64,000 nucleotides of DNA, from contig NZ_JAPQES010000005.1 of the NCBI RefSeq assembly GCF_026735165.1, positions 284,170-348,169 of the forward strand, in the 5' to 3' direction. Origin of the DNA: Clostridium ganghwense (lineage in GTDB: Bacteria > Bacillota > Clostridia > Clostridiales > Clostridiaceae). Numbering within the stretch: position 1 is the first letter of the stretch; every line of letters starts with the position of its first letter. The position numbers and the translations under genes are program-made. Under the pieces are notes generated by a model. That model was given only the letters and a program-made list of their open reading frames with translations. It was not told the origin of the DNA and did not search any database. Positions 44,010 to 53,830 of this stretch are shown here, in pieces.

Positions 44010-44335
44010 TTAATACGCATACTAAAAATCGTTGATCAGGAAGAGTAGCTATTGGCTTTAAGTTACAGAGAGTTGAGGATGGTGGAATCTCAATACGATA
44101 TCCTTTAGTGAATGGACCTGTTAGATGTAAACCGAAATCTAAATTTTGTTTTAGAAAGTAGTATTTACCGTGTTTCGCACGTTACAGCGATAGGATATGT
44201 TAGTATCTGAAAAAGATGTGTTTAAATAATATATAAAATATATACTAACTTGTATGTTTTACATATTATTTAAATATAATTTAGGTGGTACCGCGAATAT
44301 AACTTCGCCCTAATATTTAGGGTGGAGTTTTTTTT
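44010..44335 (+). ncRNA. T-box leader, tryptophan specifier
   Basis: The leader contains the T-box sequence AGGTGGTACCGCG (44283-44295), which pairs with the tRNA acceptor end. A terminator hairpin follows directly (CTTCGCCCTAA / TTAGGGTGGAG plus T-run, about 44301-44333). In the Stem I specifier loop (GGATGGTGGAATCTC) the likely specifier codon is TGG at 44083-44085, so uncharged tRNA-Trp would allow read-through. This agrees with the downstream tryptophan transporter and trpB. Confidence 0.92.
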
Positions 44336-44350
44336 ATACAAAAAATTTCT

Positions 44351-44450
44351 AAGGAGGTGAGTTAATATGATATGAAATGAAGATTTATCTGGTTGGTCTA
44401 TAAACAAAATTTATTTAACACAGAAAACAAATATTAGGAGGAATCTTATT
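44351..44450 (+). other. Strong ribosome site with immediate stop (ATG ATA TGA) before trpP
   Basis: AAGGAGGTGA (44351-44360) is ideally placed before an ATG at 44367, but the third codon is TGA. Beyond it the same frame stays open through 27 codons, containing a TGG, straight into the trpP ATG. It could be a decayed leader peptide or gene start, a two-codon minimal ORF, or a real N-terminal extension broken by one TGG-to-TGA change. trpP has its own AGGAGG site. Confidence 0.4.
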
Positions 44451-44987
44451 ATGAATTTAAAAAGAACTATTATTAACTCGCTTCTTATAGCTGTAGGATT
44501 TATTTTACACCAAATAACGCCCCCATTACTTTTGGGTATGAAACCAGATTTTTCATTAGCTATGCTATTTATAATTATACTTTTAAATGATGATTATAAA
44601 ACTGCATTAACAACAGGTATTGTATGTGGTATTTTATCTGCTGTTACAACCGGCTTCCCTGGTGGACAAATTCCTAACGTAATTGATAAATTTATAACTG
44701 CTAACTGTATATACTTTCTTACAAAAATTTTATCAAAGAAACTAACAAGTCAAATTAAAATTATTATACTTACTGTAACTGGAACATTAATTAGCGGACT
44801 TGTTTTTTTAATCTCTGCTTCTGTTTTAGTAGGTCTGCCTGGTTCTTTATTTACATTGTATGTAGGTATAGTACTTCCTGCAACTTTAATAAACACATTT
44901 GCTGCAGCTATAATTTTCAATGCTATAAAAGTATCATTTAAATATTCAAACGTTAAGGTTTTTAATGATATAAATGCTTCAAAATAA
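44451..44987 (+). CDS. trpP: Tryptophan transporter TrpP
   Basis: 178-residue membrane protein of the TrpP (YhaG) family, with five or so helices; GFILHQITPPLLLGMKPDFSLAMLFI is the recognisable N-terminal signature and GFPGGQIPNVIDK the central loop. In B. subtilis TrpP takes up tryptophan and is controlled by TRAP; here a T-box responding to tRNA-Trp does the job. Ribosome site AGGAGG. It precedes trpB by 41 bases. Confidence 0.9.
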   Translation: MNLKRTIINSLLIAVGFILHQITPPLLLGMKPDFSLAMLFIIILLNDDYKTALTTGIVCGILSAVTTGFPGGQIPNVIDKFITANCIYFLTKILSKKLTSQIKIIILTVTGTLISGLVFLISASVLVGLPGSLFTLYVGIVLPATLINTFAAAIIFNAIKVSFKYSNVKVFNDINASK

Positions 44988-45028
44988 CAATTATTAAATT
45001 TTAATTATTATTCAAGGGGGTAATTATT

Positions 45029-46213
45029 ATGTCAGAAAACAGAACAGGTTTTTATGGCGAATTTGGAGGACGTTATGTTCCTGATAATTTAAACAAAATT
45101 TTAGATGAAGTAAAAAAGGAATTTTATAAATGCAAAGATGATCCTGAATTCATAGAACAATTAAACTATTATTATAAAAACTTTATTGGAAGACCTTCTC
45201 CATTGTATTTTGCTGAAAAATTAACACAAAAACTGAGTGGAGCAAAAATCTATCTTAAAAGAGAAGATCTAAATCATACAGGAGCACACAAAATTAATAA
45301 TACCATGGGGCAAGTATTATTGGCTAAAAGACTAGACAAAAAAAGAATTATCGCAGAAACTGGTGCAGGTCAACATGGTGTTGCTACTGCTACAGTTTGT
45401 TCCCTATTTGATATGGAATGTATTATATACATGGGAGAAGAAGATACTAGAAGACAGGCTCTTAATGTTTTTAGAATGGAACTTTTAGGAGCAAAAGTTG
45501 TTCCTGTTAAACATGGAATGAAAACTTTAAAAGAAGCTGTAGACGAAGCTTTAAAAGATTTAATGGAGAATTATGAACATACTTATTATATGTTAGGTTC
45601 AGCTGTTGGTCCTGACCCTTATCCAGCTATGGTAAATTATTTTCAATCTATTATTGGTACTGAGGCAAAAGAACAAGTTCTTGAGGCTGAAGGCATCTTA
45701 CCTGACTATCTTGTAGCCGCTGTTGGTGGTGGAAGTAACTCAATTGGATTATTTGCTCCTTTTTACGATAATGAAGAAGTAAAATTCATAGGAGTTGAGC
45801 CTGCTGGAAAAGGTATTGAAACAGGTATGCATGCTGCTACTTTGAGTCTTGGTAAACCTGGAATACTACACGGATTTAAATCTTATGTTCTGCAAGATAA
45901 AAAAGGTGAACCACTACCTGTATACTCTATTTCTGCTGGATTAGATTATCCTGGTGTAGGTCCAGAACACTCTTTTTATAAAGATACTAAAAGAGCTAAA
46001 TATGTATCAATAACTGATGAAGAAGCATTGATCGCTTTTGAAGAGTTATCTAGAACAGAAGGAATTATTCCTGCACTAGAAAGTTCTCACGCAGTTGCTT
46101 ATGCTACTAAATTAGCTAAACAATGTTCTAAAGATGAAATTATAATTGTAAACCTATCTGGAAGAGGCGACAAAGATGTAAATCAAGTTTTTGAAATATT
46201 AAAATCAAAATAA
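45029..46213 (+). CDS. trpB: Tryptophan synthase beta subunit
   Basis: 394-residue pyridoxal-phosphate enzyme, TrpB1 type, that joins indole and serine to tryptophan. The PLP lysine is in the family motif [10 protein letters not shown] (about residue 85), the phosphate-binding GGGSNSIG near 230, and the FGGRYVPD start is typical. It stands here with the transporter, not with trpA or the other trp genes, which suggests salvage of indole or an additional copy alongside a full operon elsewhere. Ribosome site AAGGGGG. Shares the T-box. Confidence 0.95.
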   Translation: MSENRTGFYGEFGGRYVPDNLNKILDEVKKEFYKCKDDPEFIEQLNYYYKNFIGRPSPLYFAEKLTQKLSGAKIYLKREDLNHTGAHKINNTMGQVLLAKRLDKKRIIAETGAGQHGVATATVCSLFDMECIIYMGEEDTRRQALNVFRMELLGAKVVPVKHGMKTLKEAVDEALKDLMENYEHTYYMLGSAVGPDPYPAMVNYFQSIIGTEAKEQVLEAEGILPDYLVAAVGGGSNSIGLFAPFYDNEEVKFIGVEPAGKGIETGMHAATLSLGKPGILHGFKSYVLQDKKGEPLPVYSISAGLDYPGVGPEHSFYKDTKRAKYVSITDEEALIAFEELSRTEGIIPALESSHAVAYATKLAKQCSKDEIIIVNLSGRGDKDVNQVFEILKSK

Positions 46214-46216
46214 AAT

Positions 46217-46259
46217 AAAAATGCAACATAAGTTACTAATAACTTATGTTGCATTTTTT
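46217..46259. terminator. Bidirectional terminator between trpB and the NhaC-type gene
   Basis: AAAAATGCAACATAAGTTA pairs with TAACTTATGTTGCATTTTT around a four-base loop. Confidence 0.9.
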
Positions 46260-48015
46260 ACATTGCTTCTTTAGCAGTGTTTTTCCCAAAAGCTTCTTCT
46301 GTTTCTATTGGTTTTCCTACAAATCTAACTATAAGTCCTATAAGAACTATATCTATCGGAAGCACTAAGTATATAGGTGCTCCTAAACCTACTGGTATAT
46401 ATCCTCCTAAAATAGCTACCGCTGCAACAACTAAAGCATAGTACAATTGAGTTTTCACATGATCTATATGGTCACAAGCTGATCCCATTGATGATAATAT
46501 TGTAGTATCTGAAATTGGTGAACAATGGTCTCCAAATATTGCTCCTGTAAGTACCGCACTTATAGCTCCAATCATATATGAATGACTTGCTGGGTTTAAT
46601 GCAAATGCAAGTGGAATTGTAAGTGGCATTAGTATTCCCATTGTTCCATAAGAAGTACCAGTTGCAAATGAAATTATTGAAGCTAGTATAAATATAATTG
46701 ATGGTAATATAAATGGTGGTAAATTACCTGATAATACAGATACTAAGAATTTTGCTGTTCCAAGTTCTTTAATTACACCACTTAATGACCAAGCAAGAAG
46801 TAATATAACTCCTGTAATGATTAATGACTTCATCCCATTTACCCATATATCTATAGCTTCCCCTAAAGTGAATATTTTTTGACTTGCTCCCATAACCATT
46901 GCTACTATACTTGCAAATAGTGCTGCTTGGAATAAAACTATACTAGCATCTGATGCTCCAAAAGTCTCTCTTATTGCTGCAAAAGAAACTGGTGAATCTT
47001 GAAGTAATGCAATTAAAGCTTTATCTTCTCCGCCCATTATAGCATTGTATCCATTATAATAGAATCCTAAAAATGCACCTACTATTAAAACTAGAATTGG
47101 AATTACTGCATTGCTAACTCTTAATACTGTTTCTGCTTTTGGTTCAAATTCTTCACCTTCATCTGAAGCCATAGGTTTTGCACCATCTCTTAAAAGTTTC
47201 CCTGTAGTTCTTGCTCTTCTTTCAGCTTTAAGCATAGGACCAAATTCTCTTAAAAATAATGCTGTAAATACTATAAATAAAAGAATTAATATGTTGTAAA
47301 ATCTATAAGGAATTGTTTCAAGAAATACATTGTAAGCACTAACACTTTGACCTATTGATTCATATCCTTCTTTTATTAAGCTAAGTTCATATCCAACCCA
47401 AGTTGAAATAACCGCTATACCTGCTATAGGCGCTGCCGTAGCATCTATTACAAAAGCTAATTTTTCTCTTGATATTTTCATTTTATCAGAAATTGGTCTC
47501 ATTATAGGTCCAACTATAAGTGAATTTGCATAATCATCAAAGAATACAAAAAGCCCTAAAAGCCATGTAATTATTTGAGAACTTGTTGGTGATTTAGCTT
47601 TTTTAGCTAGTGCTTCAGCTACAGCCTTAGCACCTCCCATTTTTGTAATCAATGCTATAAGTCCACCAATGGTTAAACATTGAAGTATAATACCTGCATT
47701 CCAAGGATCTGCAAGTGAACCTAATAAATGATCTATTATATTTAAAAAACCATGACATACTGCATATAAAACATTGTGTCCAGTCAACGCTAATAAAAAT
47801 GTTCCTGAAAATACTCCTATAAAAAGTGACAATACTACATTCTTAGTTATGAATGCTAAAATAATTGCTATTAATGGTGGTAATAATGTCCAAATACCAA
47901 ATTTATCTGCATTAGCTTTCGCTACTTCTGGATCTACCGCCAATGCTGTAGTACACCCTAAGATTAAAATGGCCATCAACATTAATGTGGCAACTAAAGT
48001 TCTTCTTTTTCTCAT
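46258..48015 (-). CDS. NhaC-family antiporter, candidate lysine transporter (LysW type)
   Basis: 585-residue membrane protein of the NhaC Na+/H+ antiporter superfamily, with an N-terminal signal-like helix and about 11 further helices. Conserved stretches are FFDDYANSLIVGPIMRP, DATAAPIAGIAVISTWVGYE, and ATGTSYGTMGILMPL...GDHCSPISDTTILSS. It lies under a lysine riboswitch; comparative work on L-box regulons predicted such NhaC-type proteins as lysine transporters, so lysine uptake is more likely than pH control. Ribosome site AGGGGG. Monocistronic. Confidence 0.85.
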   Translation of the reverse strand: MRKRRTLVATLMLMAILILGCTTALAVDPEVAKANADKFGIWTLLPPLIAIILAFITKNVVLSLFIGVFSGTFLLALTGHNVLYAVCHGFLNIIDHLLGSLADPWNAGIILQCLTIGGLIALITKMGGAKAVAEALAKKAKSPTSSQIITWLLGLFVFFDDYANSLIVGPIMRPISDKMKISREKLAFVIDATAAPIAGIAVISTWVGYELSLIKEGYESIGQSVSAYNVFLETIPYRFYNILILLFIVFTALFLREFGPMLKAERRARTTGKLLRDGAKPMASDEGEEFEPKAETVLRVSNAVIPILVLIVGAFLGFYYNGYNAIMGGEDKALIALLQDSPVSFAAIRETFGASDASIVLFQAALFASIVAMVMGASQKIFTLGEAIDIWVNGMKSLIITGVILLLAWSLSGVIKELGTAKFLVSVLSGNLPPFILPSIIFILASIISFATGTSYGTMGILMPLTIPLAFALNPASHSYMIGAISAVLTGAIFGDHCSPISDTTILSSMGSACDHIDHVKTQLYYALVVAAVAILGGYIPVGLGAPIYLVLPIDIVLIGLIVRFVGKPIETEEAFGKNTAKEAM

Positions 48016-48095
48016 TTTGTTTTCCCCCTAATTATTAATATGAATTCAATTAAGTGAATTGAAGTGGAAGAAAAATAATTATCAGTACACAAATA

Positions 48096-48335
48096 AAAGC
48101 CTTGAGCTCTCACCCAAGGCTTAAAAAACACTATAAATTAAGTATTTAATAAGTTTGACTAATAGCCCTCCACAAATAAAATATTTGTGGCAGTCTTGCA
48201 TATATTCTATACAAGCCCAGCTGTACAACTTTAAAGCATCAGTTATACGCTTCGGCGGTATTTCCTTTTCTGCTGCATCATTGTGCTTACCTCAACAACA
48301 GTACTCTTAAAGACCGCGCCTCTATCTTCGACTTA
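48096..48335 (-). ncRNA. Lysine riboswitch (L-box) with terminator
   Basis: On the minus strand the aptamer runs from about 48335 to 48153. It has the conserved AGATAGAGGCGCGG core entry, AAGAGTA, GCCGAAGC, CTGGGC, and the closing TGTGGAGGGCTATT. A terminator hairpin follows (AAGCCTTGGGTGAG / CTCAAGGCTT, 48123-48096) with a T-run. High lysine should favour the terminator and reduce the transporter mRNA. Confidence 0.93.
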
Positions 48336-48390
48336 AATATTCACTTGTTTACAAGTTTACATTAATATTTATACATAGTCAAGAATTATT

Positions 48391-49704
48391 TTATAATAAT
48401 TTTTTTATTCCTCTTTTTAATGTATTCTCATAATCAATAAAATCATAAACATCTTCATCAAATAAATCACTAAACTTTTTAAGCTCTTCTAAGCTTAAGT
48501 CTTCTATTGCTTTATCATTTTCTTCACAGTATAAAACAATTGCTCCTATAACACCATGTGCATCTCTAAAAGGCATTCCTTTGTTTACAAGATAATCCGC
48601 TCCTTCAGTAGCATTTAAGAAACCTTTTTTTACTGCTTTATACATATTTTCTTTCTTAACTTTTAAAGTTCCCAACATTCCATTCATAATCTTTAAACAT
48701 TTTAAAACTGTATCACTTGCATCAAAGAAAGGTTCCTTATCTTCCTGCATATCTTTGTTATATGTAAGTGCAAGACCTTTCATAGTAGTAAGAAGTCCTA
48801 TAAGATCTCCATAAACTCTTCCTGTTTTTCCTCTTATAAGTTCTGCTGCATCTGGATTTTTCTTTTGAGGCATTATGCTGCTGCCCGTAGAAAATTCATC
48901 ACTTATATATATAAAGTCAAATTCCTTACTATTCCATATGATAATTTCTTCACTTAACCTGCTAAGATGCATCATTATTATAGAAAAATCTGAAATAAGC
49001 TCTAATAAATAATCTCTATCACTTACCCCATCCATAAAATTGTCTACTGGTTTTTTAAAACCCAATTCCTTAGCTGTAAATTCTCTATCTGTATTGTAAG
49101 TTGTACCAGCTAATGCACAACATCCTAACGGACTTTCATCCATAATTTCAACAGCATTTAACAATCTGTGTTTATCTCTTTTAAACATGCTATAGTATGC
49201 CATCATATGATGAGTAAAAGTTACAACCTGTGCTCTTTGAAGGTGAGTATATCCAGGCATCATAACATGATTTTCATCTGCAAGCTTTTTAATAGTTTCC
49301 AAAAGTATATCCATTTTTTTTACTATTTCTTTAGCTTTAGCTTTTGAATATAATCTCATATCTACTGCTACTTGATCATTTCTACTTCTTGCTGTATGAA
49401 GCTTTTTGCCAACTTCTCCAACCTTTTTTATAAGGTTTACTTCCATAAAGCTGTGTATATCTTCATAATCCCCTTCAACTTTCAACTGGCCACTTTCTAT
49501 ATCTGAAAGAATTTCATTTAATCCATTTATTATTGTTTCCTTTTCTTCTTCGGTTAAAATACTGCACTTAGATAACATTTTAACATGTGCAATACTTCCT
49601 ACTATATCTTCGTAATACAAAGTTTTATCAAAGCTTAAAGAACTATTAAAATCCTCCATAAGCTTACTTTCTGTATTTTTAAATCTTCCTCCCCAAAGCT
49701 TCAT
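48391..49704 (-). CDS. argH: Argininosuccinate lyase
   Basis: 437-residue fumarase-superfamily enzyme splitting argininosuccinate to arginine and fumarate. It begins MKLWGGRF, as the family does, and contains the signature GSSIMPQKKNPD (about residue 275) with the catalytic serine loop. The frame starts six codons earlier at 49722, but GGAGGA precedes the ATG at 49704. It follows argG with a hairpin in the 117-base gap; probably one operon. Confidence 0.95.
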   Translation of the reverse strand: MKLWGGRFKNTESKLMEDFNSSLSFDKTLYYEDIVGSIAHVKMLSKCSILTEEEKETIINGLNEILSDIESGQLKVEGDYEDIHSFMEVNLIKKVGEVGKKLHTARSRNDQVAVDMRLYSKAKAKEIVKKMDILLETIKKLADENHVMMPGYTHLQRAQVVTFTHHMMAYYSMFKRDKHRLLNAVEIMDESPLGCCALAGTTYNTDREFTAKELGFKKPVDNFMDGVSDRDYLLELISDFSIIMMHLSRLSEEIIIWNSKEFDFIYISDEFSTGSSIMPQKKNPDAAELIRGKTGRVYGDLIGLLTTMKGLALTYNKDMQEDKEPFFDASDTVLKCLKIMNGMLGTLKVKKENMYKAVKKGFLNATEGADYLVNKGMPFRDAHGVIGAIVLYCEENDKAIEDLSLEELKKFSDLFDEDVYDFIDYENTLKRGIKKLL

Positions 49705-49770
49705 ATCAAATTCCTCCAACATTTATCTTTTAAATTACATTGATTTATTATTTACAGTAAATAAACAGAG

Positions 49771-49811
49771 TGTGCTAGTTAATATTTATGTATTTATAAT
49801 TAACTAGCACA
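49771..49811 (-). repeat. Hairpin between argG and argH
   Basis: TGTGCTAGTTAAT pairs with ATTAACTAGCACA around a 15-base AT loop. On the minus strand there is no strong U-tract, so attenuation or mRNA stability is likelier than termination. Confidence 0.65.
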
Positions 49812-49821
49812 TGAACTTTTA

Positions 49822-51024
49822 TTAATATTTTCCTTTATTAATCATAGCGTTGATCTTACTTGGAAGTCCGAATAACTTGATAAATCCTTCTGCATCCTTG
49901 TGATCATACAATTCACTTGCTCCAAAGGATGATATTCCTTCATCATATAAAGCATATGGTGATTCCATACCTGCTACCATAATATTTCCCTTATAAAGTT
50001 TTAACTTTACAGTACCTGTTACATTTTCTTGAGTTTTATCTATAAAAGCATCTAAGGAATCCTTAAGTGTAGTAAACCATAAACCATCGTAAACTAATTC
50101 ACCATATTTTTGTGCTATACCCTGTTTATACTGGAAAGTATCTTTATCCAGAGTTAAGTGCTCAAGTTCCTTATGCGCTTCATATAAAATAGTTCCTCCT
50201 GGTGTTTCATAAACTCCTCTTGACTTCATTCCTACAAGTCTATTCTCTAATAAATCTATAACTCCAATACCATTTTCAGCACCAAGTTTATTTAATGTTG
50301 TAATTATTTCCACTGAACTTAGTTCTTTTCCATCAATCTTCTTAGCTACACCTTTTTCAAAGTAAATTTCTACATAAGTAACTTCATCCTTAGCTTTTTC
50401 CGGAGGAGTAACCATAAGGTACATATCCTGCTTATGCTCATTTTTTAAATCCTCTAAATCTCCACCTTCATGGCTTACATGCCATATATTTTTATCTCTA
50501 GAATATATCTTTTCCTTTGTAACTGGTACTTCAATTCCATTAGCATTAGCATAATCTATAGCATCTTCTCTTGATTTTATATCCCATATTCTCCAAGGAG
50601 CAATTATTTTTATTGAAGGATCAATTGAAGCTATTCCCACTTCAAAACGCACTTGATCATTTCCTTTTCCTGTACATCCATGACATATATATTTTGCTCC
50701 TTCTTCATGTGCTACTTCCACAAGTTTTTTAGCCATAAGTGGTCTTGCAAAGGATGTTCCTAACAAATATTTCCCCTCATACACAGCATTTGCTTTAACA
50801 CCCTTGAAAACATAATTCTCTATAAATTCTGAAGTTAAATCCTCAACATATACTTTTTCTGATCCGGATTTCAATGCTTTTACTTCTATTTCAGAAAAGT
50901 CATCATCCTGCCCTACATTTATGCAACAAGCAATAACATCTAAATCATAATTTTCCTTCAACCATGGAATTATTATTGATGTATCTAATCCTCCTGAATA
51001 TGCTAAAACAACTTTATCTTTCAT
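49822..51024 (-). CDS. argG: Argininosuccinate synthase
   Basis: 400-residue enzyme that condenses citrulline and aspartate using ATP. The N-terminal [12 protein letters not shown]-loop (about 8-17) and the [13 protein letters not shown] signature (about 115) are complete. First gene of argG-argH, with a promoter about 175 bases upstream sharing its -35/operator with the ABC transporter operon. Ribosome site AAGGGG. Confidence 0.96.
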   Translation of the reverse strand: MKDKVVLAYSGGLDTSIIIPWLKENYDLDVIACCINVGQDDDFSEIEVKALKSGSEKVYVEDLTSEFIENYVFKGVKANAVYEGKYLLGTSFARPLMAKKLVEVAHEEGAKYICHGCTGKGNDQVRFEVGIASIDPSIKIIAPWRIWDIKSREDAIDYANANGIEVPVTKEKIYSRDKNIWHVSHEGGDLEDLKNEHKQDMYLMVTPPEKAKDEVTYVEIYFEKGVAKKIDGKELSSVEIITTLNKLGAENGIGVIDLLENRLVGMKSRGVYETPGGTILYEAHKELEHLTLDKDTFQYKQGIAQKYGELVYDGLWFTTLKDSLDAFIDKTQENVTGTVKLKLYKGNIMVAGMESPYALYDEGISSFGASELYDHKDAEGFIKLFGLPSKINAMINKGKY

Positions 51025-51197
51025 TTATAAAACCCCTTCCCTATATATACTAAATTTTTATTTATTTTCCTTGAAGTTATTTTTAAACACTTTATGTATA
51101 TTTATTAATCTTTTTATCGTTTGCAGCTTGTAAACATCATTATTTCCACTGCATTACGTATATTTATTGATAACTTTTGGAAAATTTCCATGTAATT

Positions 51198-51244
51198 ATT
51201 ATACATCATTATTTATATTTATGCAATATACATTTATAAATATA
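51198..51244 (-). promoter_or_regulatory. Promoter and putative ArgR-type operator of argG
   Basis: Minus strand TTGCAT (51226-51221), 17-bp spacer, TATAAT (51203-51198). The -35 lies inside TATATTGCATAAATATAA, an 18-mer repeated exactly in the promoter of the ABC transporter gene at 53573. An AT-rich inverted repeat continues upstream. ArgR is the obvious candidate given argG, but the site differs from the E. coli consensus. Confidence 0.65.
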
Positions 51245-51256
51245 CAAAGTTTTTTG

Positions 51257-51991
51257 TTACTTCAACACCTTTTTCAAGAACATTTTTGTTCTCTCTTCTT
51301 TTGGATTACTAAATATATATCCTGGAGGTCCTTCTTCAACAATTTTACCCCCATCCATAAAAATAACTCTATCAGCAACTTCCTTTGCAAATCCCATCTC
51401 ATGAGTAACTACTACCATTGTCATGCCTTCCTCAGCAAGTTCTTTCATTACATTCAAAACTTCTCCAACAAGTTCAGGATCTAATGCAGATGTTGGCTCA
51501 TCGAATAGCATTATATCTGGATTCATAGCAAGTGCTCTTGCAATAGCCACCCTCTGCTTTTGTCCACCTGAAAGTTTAGATGGATAGTAATCTTTTTTAT
51601 CTTCTAATCCTACTTTCTTTAAGAGTTTCTCAGCTCTTTTTAATACTATATTCTTACTTTCTTTTTTTACTGTAATAGGAGCTTCCATAATATTTTCCTC
51701 AACTGTCATATGGGGAAATAAGTTAAAATTTTGAAAAACCATCCCCATTTTTTCAATTATCTCTCTCATGTGCTTTTTATTTTTTATATTAAGTTTTTCA
51801 CCTTCAACTAAAACTTCTCCACTCTCAGGTACTTCAAGATGATTTAAGCATCTTAAAAAGGTACTTTTACCTGATCCTGATGGTCCTATAATTACTAAAA
51901 CCTCTCCTTTTTTAACTTTTATATTTAAATTTTCAAAAACCGTAAGGCTTCCGAACTTTTTAGTTAAATTTTTAGTTTCCATCATATTCAT
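51257..51991 (-). CDS. Polar amino-acid ABC transporter, ATP-binding subunit
   Basis: 244 residues of the GlnQ/ArtP type: Walker [10 protein letters not shown] (about 36-44), Q-loop, signature [16 protein letters not shown] (about 136), Walker [13 protein letters not shown] and switch histidine VVVTHEM. Third gene of the operon solute-binding protein, permease, ATPase. Arginine (or another basic or polar amino acid) is inferred from the shared operator with argG. Ribosome site GGGAGG. Confidence 0.93.
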   Translation of the reverse strand: MNMMETKNLTKKFGSLTVFENLNIKVKKGEVLVIIGPSGSGKSTFLRCLNHLEVPESGEVLVEGEKLNIKNKKHMREIIEKMGMVFQNFNLFPHMTVEENIMEAPITVKKESKNIVLKRAEKLLKKVGLEDKKDYYPSKLSGGQKQRVAIARALAMNPDIMLFDEPTSALDPELVGEVLNVMKELAEEGMTMVVVTHEMGFAKEVADRVIFMDGGKIVEEGPPGYIFSNPKEERTKMFLKKVLK

Positions 51992-52005
51992 ACTAAACCT
52001 CCCTA

Positions 52006-52653
52006 TTAATATACTGATAATTTTTTCTCAAACCCACCAAAAACAGTTGTAAATATAGTTGTCATAAAAAGATATAAAACTCCCGCTATAAATAACGCTT
52101 CTACCGGTCTAGCTGTTGCAGATAGCTGCAGCTGTGCTGTTCGCATAAGCTCGCTCATAGCTATTACCGAAACTAAAGATGTATCCTTAAGCATTGTTAT
52201 AAATTCATTTCCTACTGGAGGAATAATATTTTTAAATGTTTGCGGCAAAATTACTCTTCTCATAGTCTGCATATAATTAAATCCCAAAGCATTACAAGCT
52301 TCAAACTGCCCCTTATCTATAGAGAGTATACCCCCTCTTATAATTTCCGCCATATATGCTCCTGAATTTAAACTCAATCCAAGTATAGCTGCTTGCATAG
52401 GACTCAATTCAACCCCTACGAAAGGTAATCCATAATAAAATACAAATAATTGCAAAAGCATAGGAGTTCCCCTAAACAACCATGTATAAAGAGAGGCAAT
52501 TCCAACTACAATTTTATTTTTACTTAATTTCAACAGTGATACAAAAATACCTATTATACTTCCTAAAACTACTGATATTACTGTAAGTTCTATAGTTATC
52601 ATGCTTCCTTTAAGTAATATTGGAAACATATCCTTTAAAATATTAGTATCCAA
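52006..52653 (-). CDS. Polar amino-acid ABC transporter, permease subunit
   Basis: 215-residue HisM/GlnP-type permease with five helices and the EAA-like loop [24 protein letters not shown] (about 136-159), which contacts the ATPase. Starts at TTG behind GGGGGAAGAG. 14 bases before the ATPase gene; a hairpin separates it from the binding-protein gene. Confidence 0.92.
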   Translation of the reverse strand: MDTNILKDMFPILLKGSMITIELTVISVVLGSIIGIFVSLLKLSKNKIVVGIASLYTWLFRGTPMLLQLFVFYYGLPFVGVELSPMQAAILGLSLNSGAYMAEIIRGGILSIDKGQFEACNALGFNYMQTMRRVILPQTFKNIIPPVGNEFITMLKDTSLVSVIAMSELMRTAQLQLSATARPVEALFIAGVLYLFMTTIFTTVFGGFEKKLSVY

Positions 52654-52697
52654 ATTCTCTTCCCCCTGACGTACTCTTTATATTTTTTAAAACTGTA

Positions 52698-52721
52698 CCC
52701 TTGTATCTTGCAATACAAGGG
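52698..52721 (-). terminator. Partial terminator after the binding-protein gene
   Basis: CCCTTGTAT pairs with ATACAAGGG around a six-base loop, between the binding-protein and permease genes. The U-tract is weak. Such hairpins usually keep binding-protein mRNA above that of the membrane subunits. Confidence 0.65.
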
Positions 52722-52757
52722 CTTTATTATTTTATATTAAATTTTTACAATTTAAAT

Positions 52758-53573
52758 TTATTTTTTATATGCGTCAAATCCAAACCATTTTACTGAAAGC
52801 TTAGATAAAGTTCCATCTTCTTTTAACTCATCAATAGCTTTTTGTATCGCCTCTTTTAATTCTTTATCTTCTTTTTTAAATCCAATACCCATAGGTTCTT
52901 CACTTACTTTTTGTTCCAACACTTCAAACTTTCCTGGATTTTTAGCCAAGTAATATCCCCCAACTTGCGCATCCATTATTACTGCATCAATTCTACCTAT
53001 TGACAATTCAGTAAATGCTTCAGTTATTTTGTCATAAGGTTTTACTTCCTTTAATTCATCCATCTTTTCTGCTGCTTTATGACCTGTTGAACCCATTTGA
53101 CATGCAAGTACTTTTCCTTTTAAATCATCTAATTTCTTTATTGAATCATTTCCTTTTTTAATTGCAATAACCTGTCCTCCCATAACATATGCCTCTGAAA
53201 ATGCTATAGATTTCTTTCTTTCTTCTGTAATACTTAATCCTGAGATTATAGCATCAAATTTGCCAGATTGAAGTGCTAAAAGTATGCCCTTCCATTCTGT
53301 TGGTGCAAACTCTACTTCAACTCCTAATTTTTTACCTATTTCATTCGCAAAGTCTATATCAAACCCAACAAGATTATTTTTTTTATCTCTAAATTCCATT
53401 GGAGGGTATGAATCATCTAAACCTATTTTTAATTTTCCTCCTTGTTTAACTTTTTCTAATGAATTCACACTTTGTTTATTTCCTTCTTTATTTTGAGCTT
53501 TATTACTTCCACATCCTACAAGTAAAGTAGCCCCTATAGTAACACTCAATAAAATGACTGATATTTTTTTCAT
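52758..53573 (-). CDS. Polar amino-acid ABC transporter, solute-binding lipoprotein
   Basis: 271-residue family 3 binding protein. A signal peptide ends in the lipobox LLVGC (C21), then a flexible linker, then the ligand domain: LKIGLDDSYPPMEFRD..LVGFDIDFANEIGKKLGV. The arginine-contact aspartate/arginine pattern of the family is present, but specificity cannot be read reliably. First gene of the operon. Ribosome site AAGGGTGA. Confidence 0.92.
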   Translation of the reverse strand: MKKISVILLSVTIGATLLVGCGSNKAQNKEGNKQSVNSLEKVKQGGKLKIGLDDSYPPMEFRDKKNNLVGFDIDFANEIGKKLGVEVEFAPTEWKGILLALQSGKFDAIISGLSITEERKKSIAFSEAYVMGGQVIAIKKGNDSIKKLDDLKGKVLACQMGSTGHKAAEKMDELKEVKPYDKITEAFTELSIGRIDAVIMDAQVGGYYLAKNPGKFEVLEQKVSEEPMGIGFKKEDKELKEAIQKAIDELKEDGTLSKLSVKWFGFDAYKK

Positions 53574-53644
53574 ATTTATTCACCCTTCCCCTTCTGAATA
53601 ATATTTGATATTTTATATATTTAATGCCCCCTTGCGATATAATG

Positions 53645-53685
53645 ATTATACAACACACTTTATATTTATGCAATATATTTTTATA
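53645..53685 (-). promoter_or_regulatory. Promoter and putative ArgR-type operator of the ABC transporter
   Basis: Minus strand TTGCAT (53673-53668), 17-bp spacer, TATAAT (53650-53645), set in the same TATATTGCATAAATATAA sequence as the argG promoter. Confidence 0.65.
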
Positions 53686-53750
53686 ATTATACATAATTTT
53701 TATAAAAATTACCTCTTTACCATATCTTACCTACTTAAAAATTTATATAA

Positions 53751-53789
53751 AAAGAGCTTGTAGGCATTTTTTATGCCTAACAAGCTCAA
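53751..53789 (-). terminator. Terminator after the chemoreceptor gene
   Basis: GAGCTTGTTAGGCAT pairs with ATGCCTACAAGCTC around an A-rich loop, followed on the minus strand by TTTTTATA. Confidence 0.85.
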
Positions 53790-53830
53790 AATATTTATAC
53801 AAGAATTACTCTTATATAGTATATAATTAT

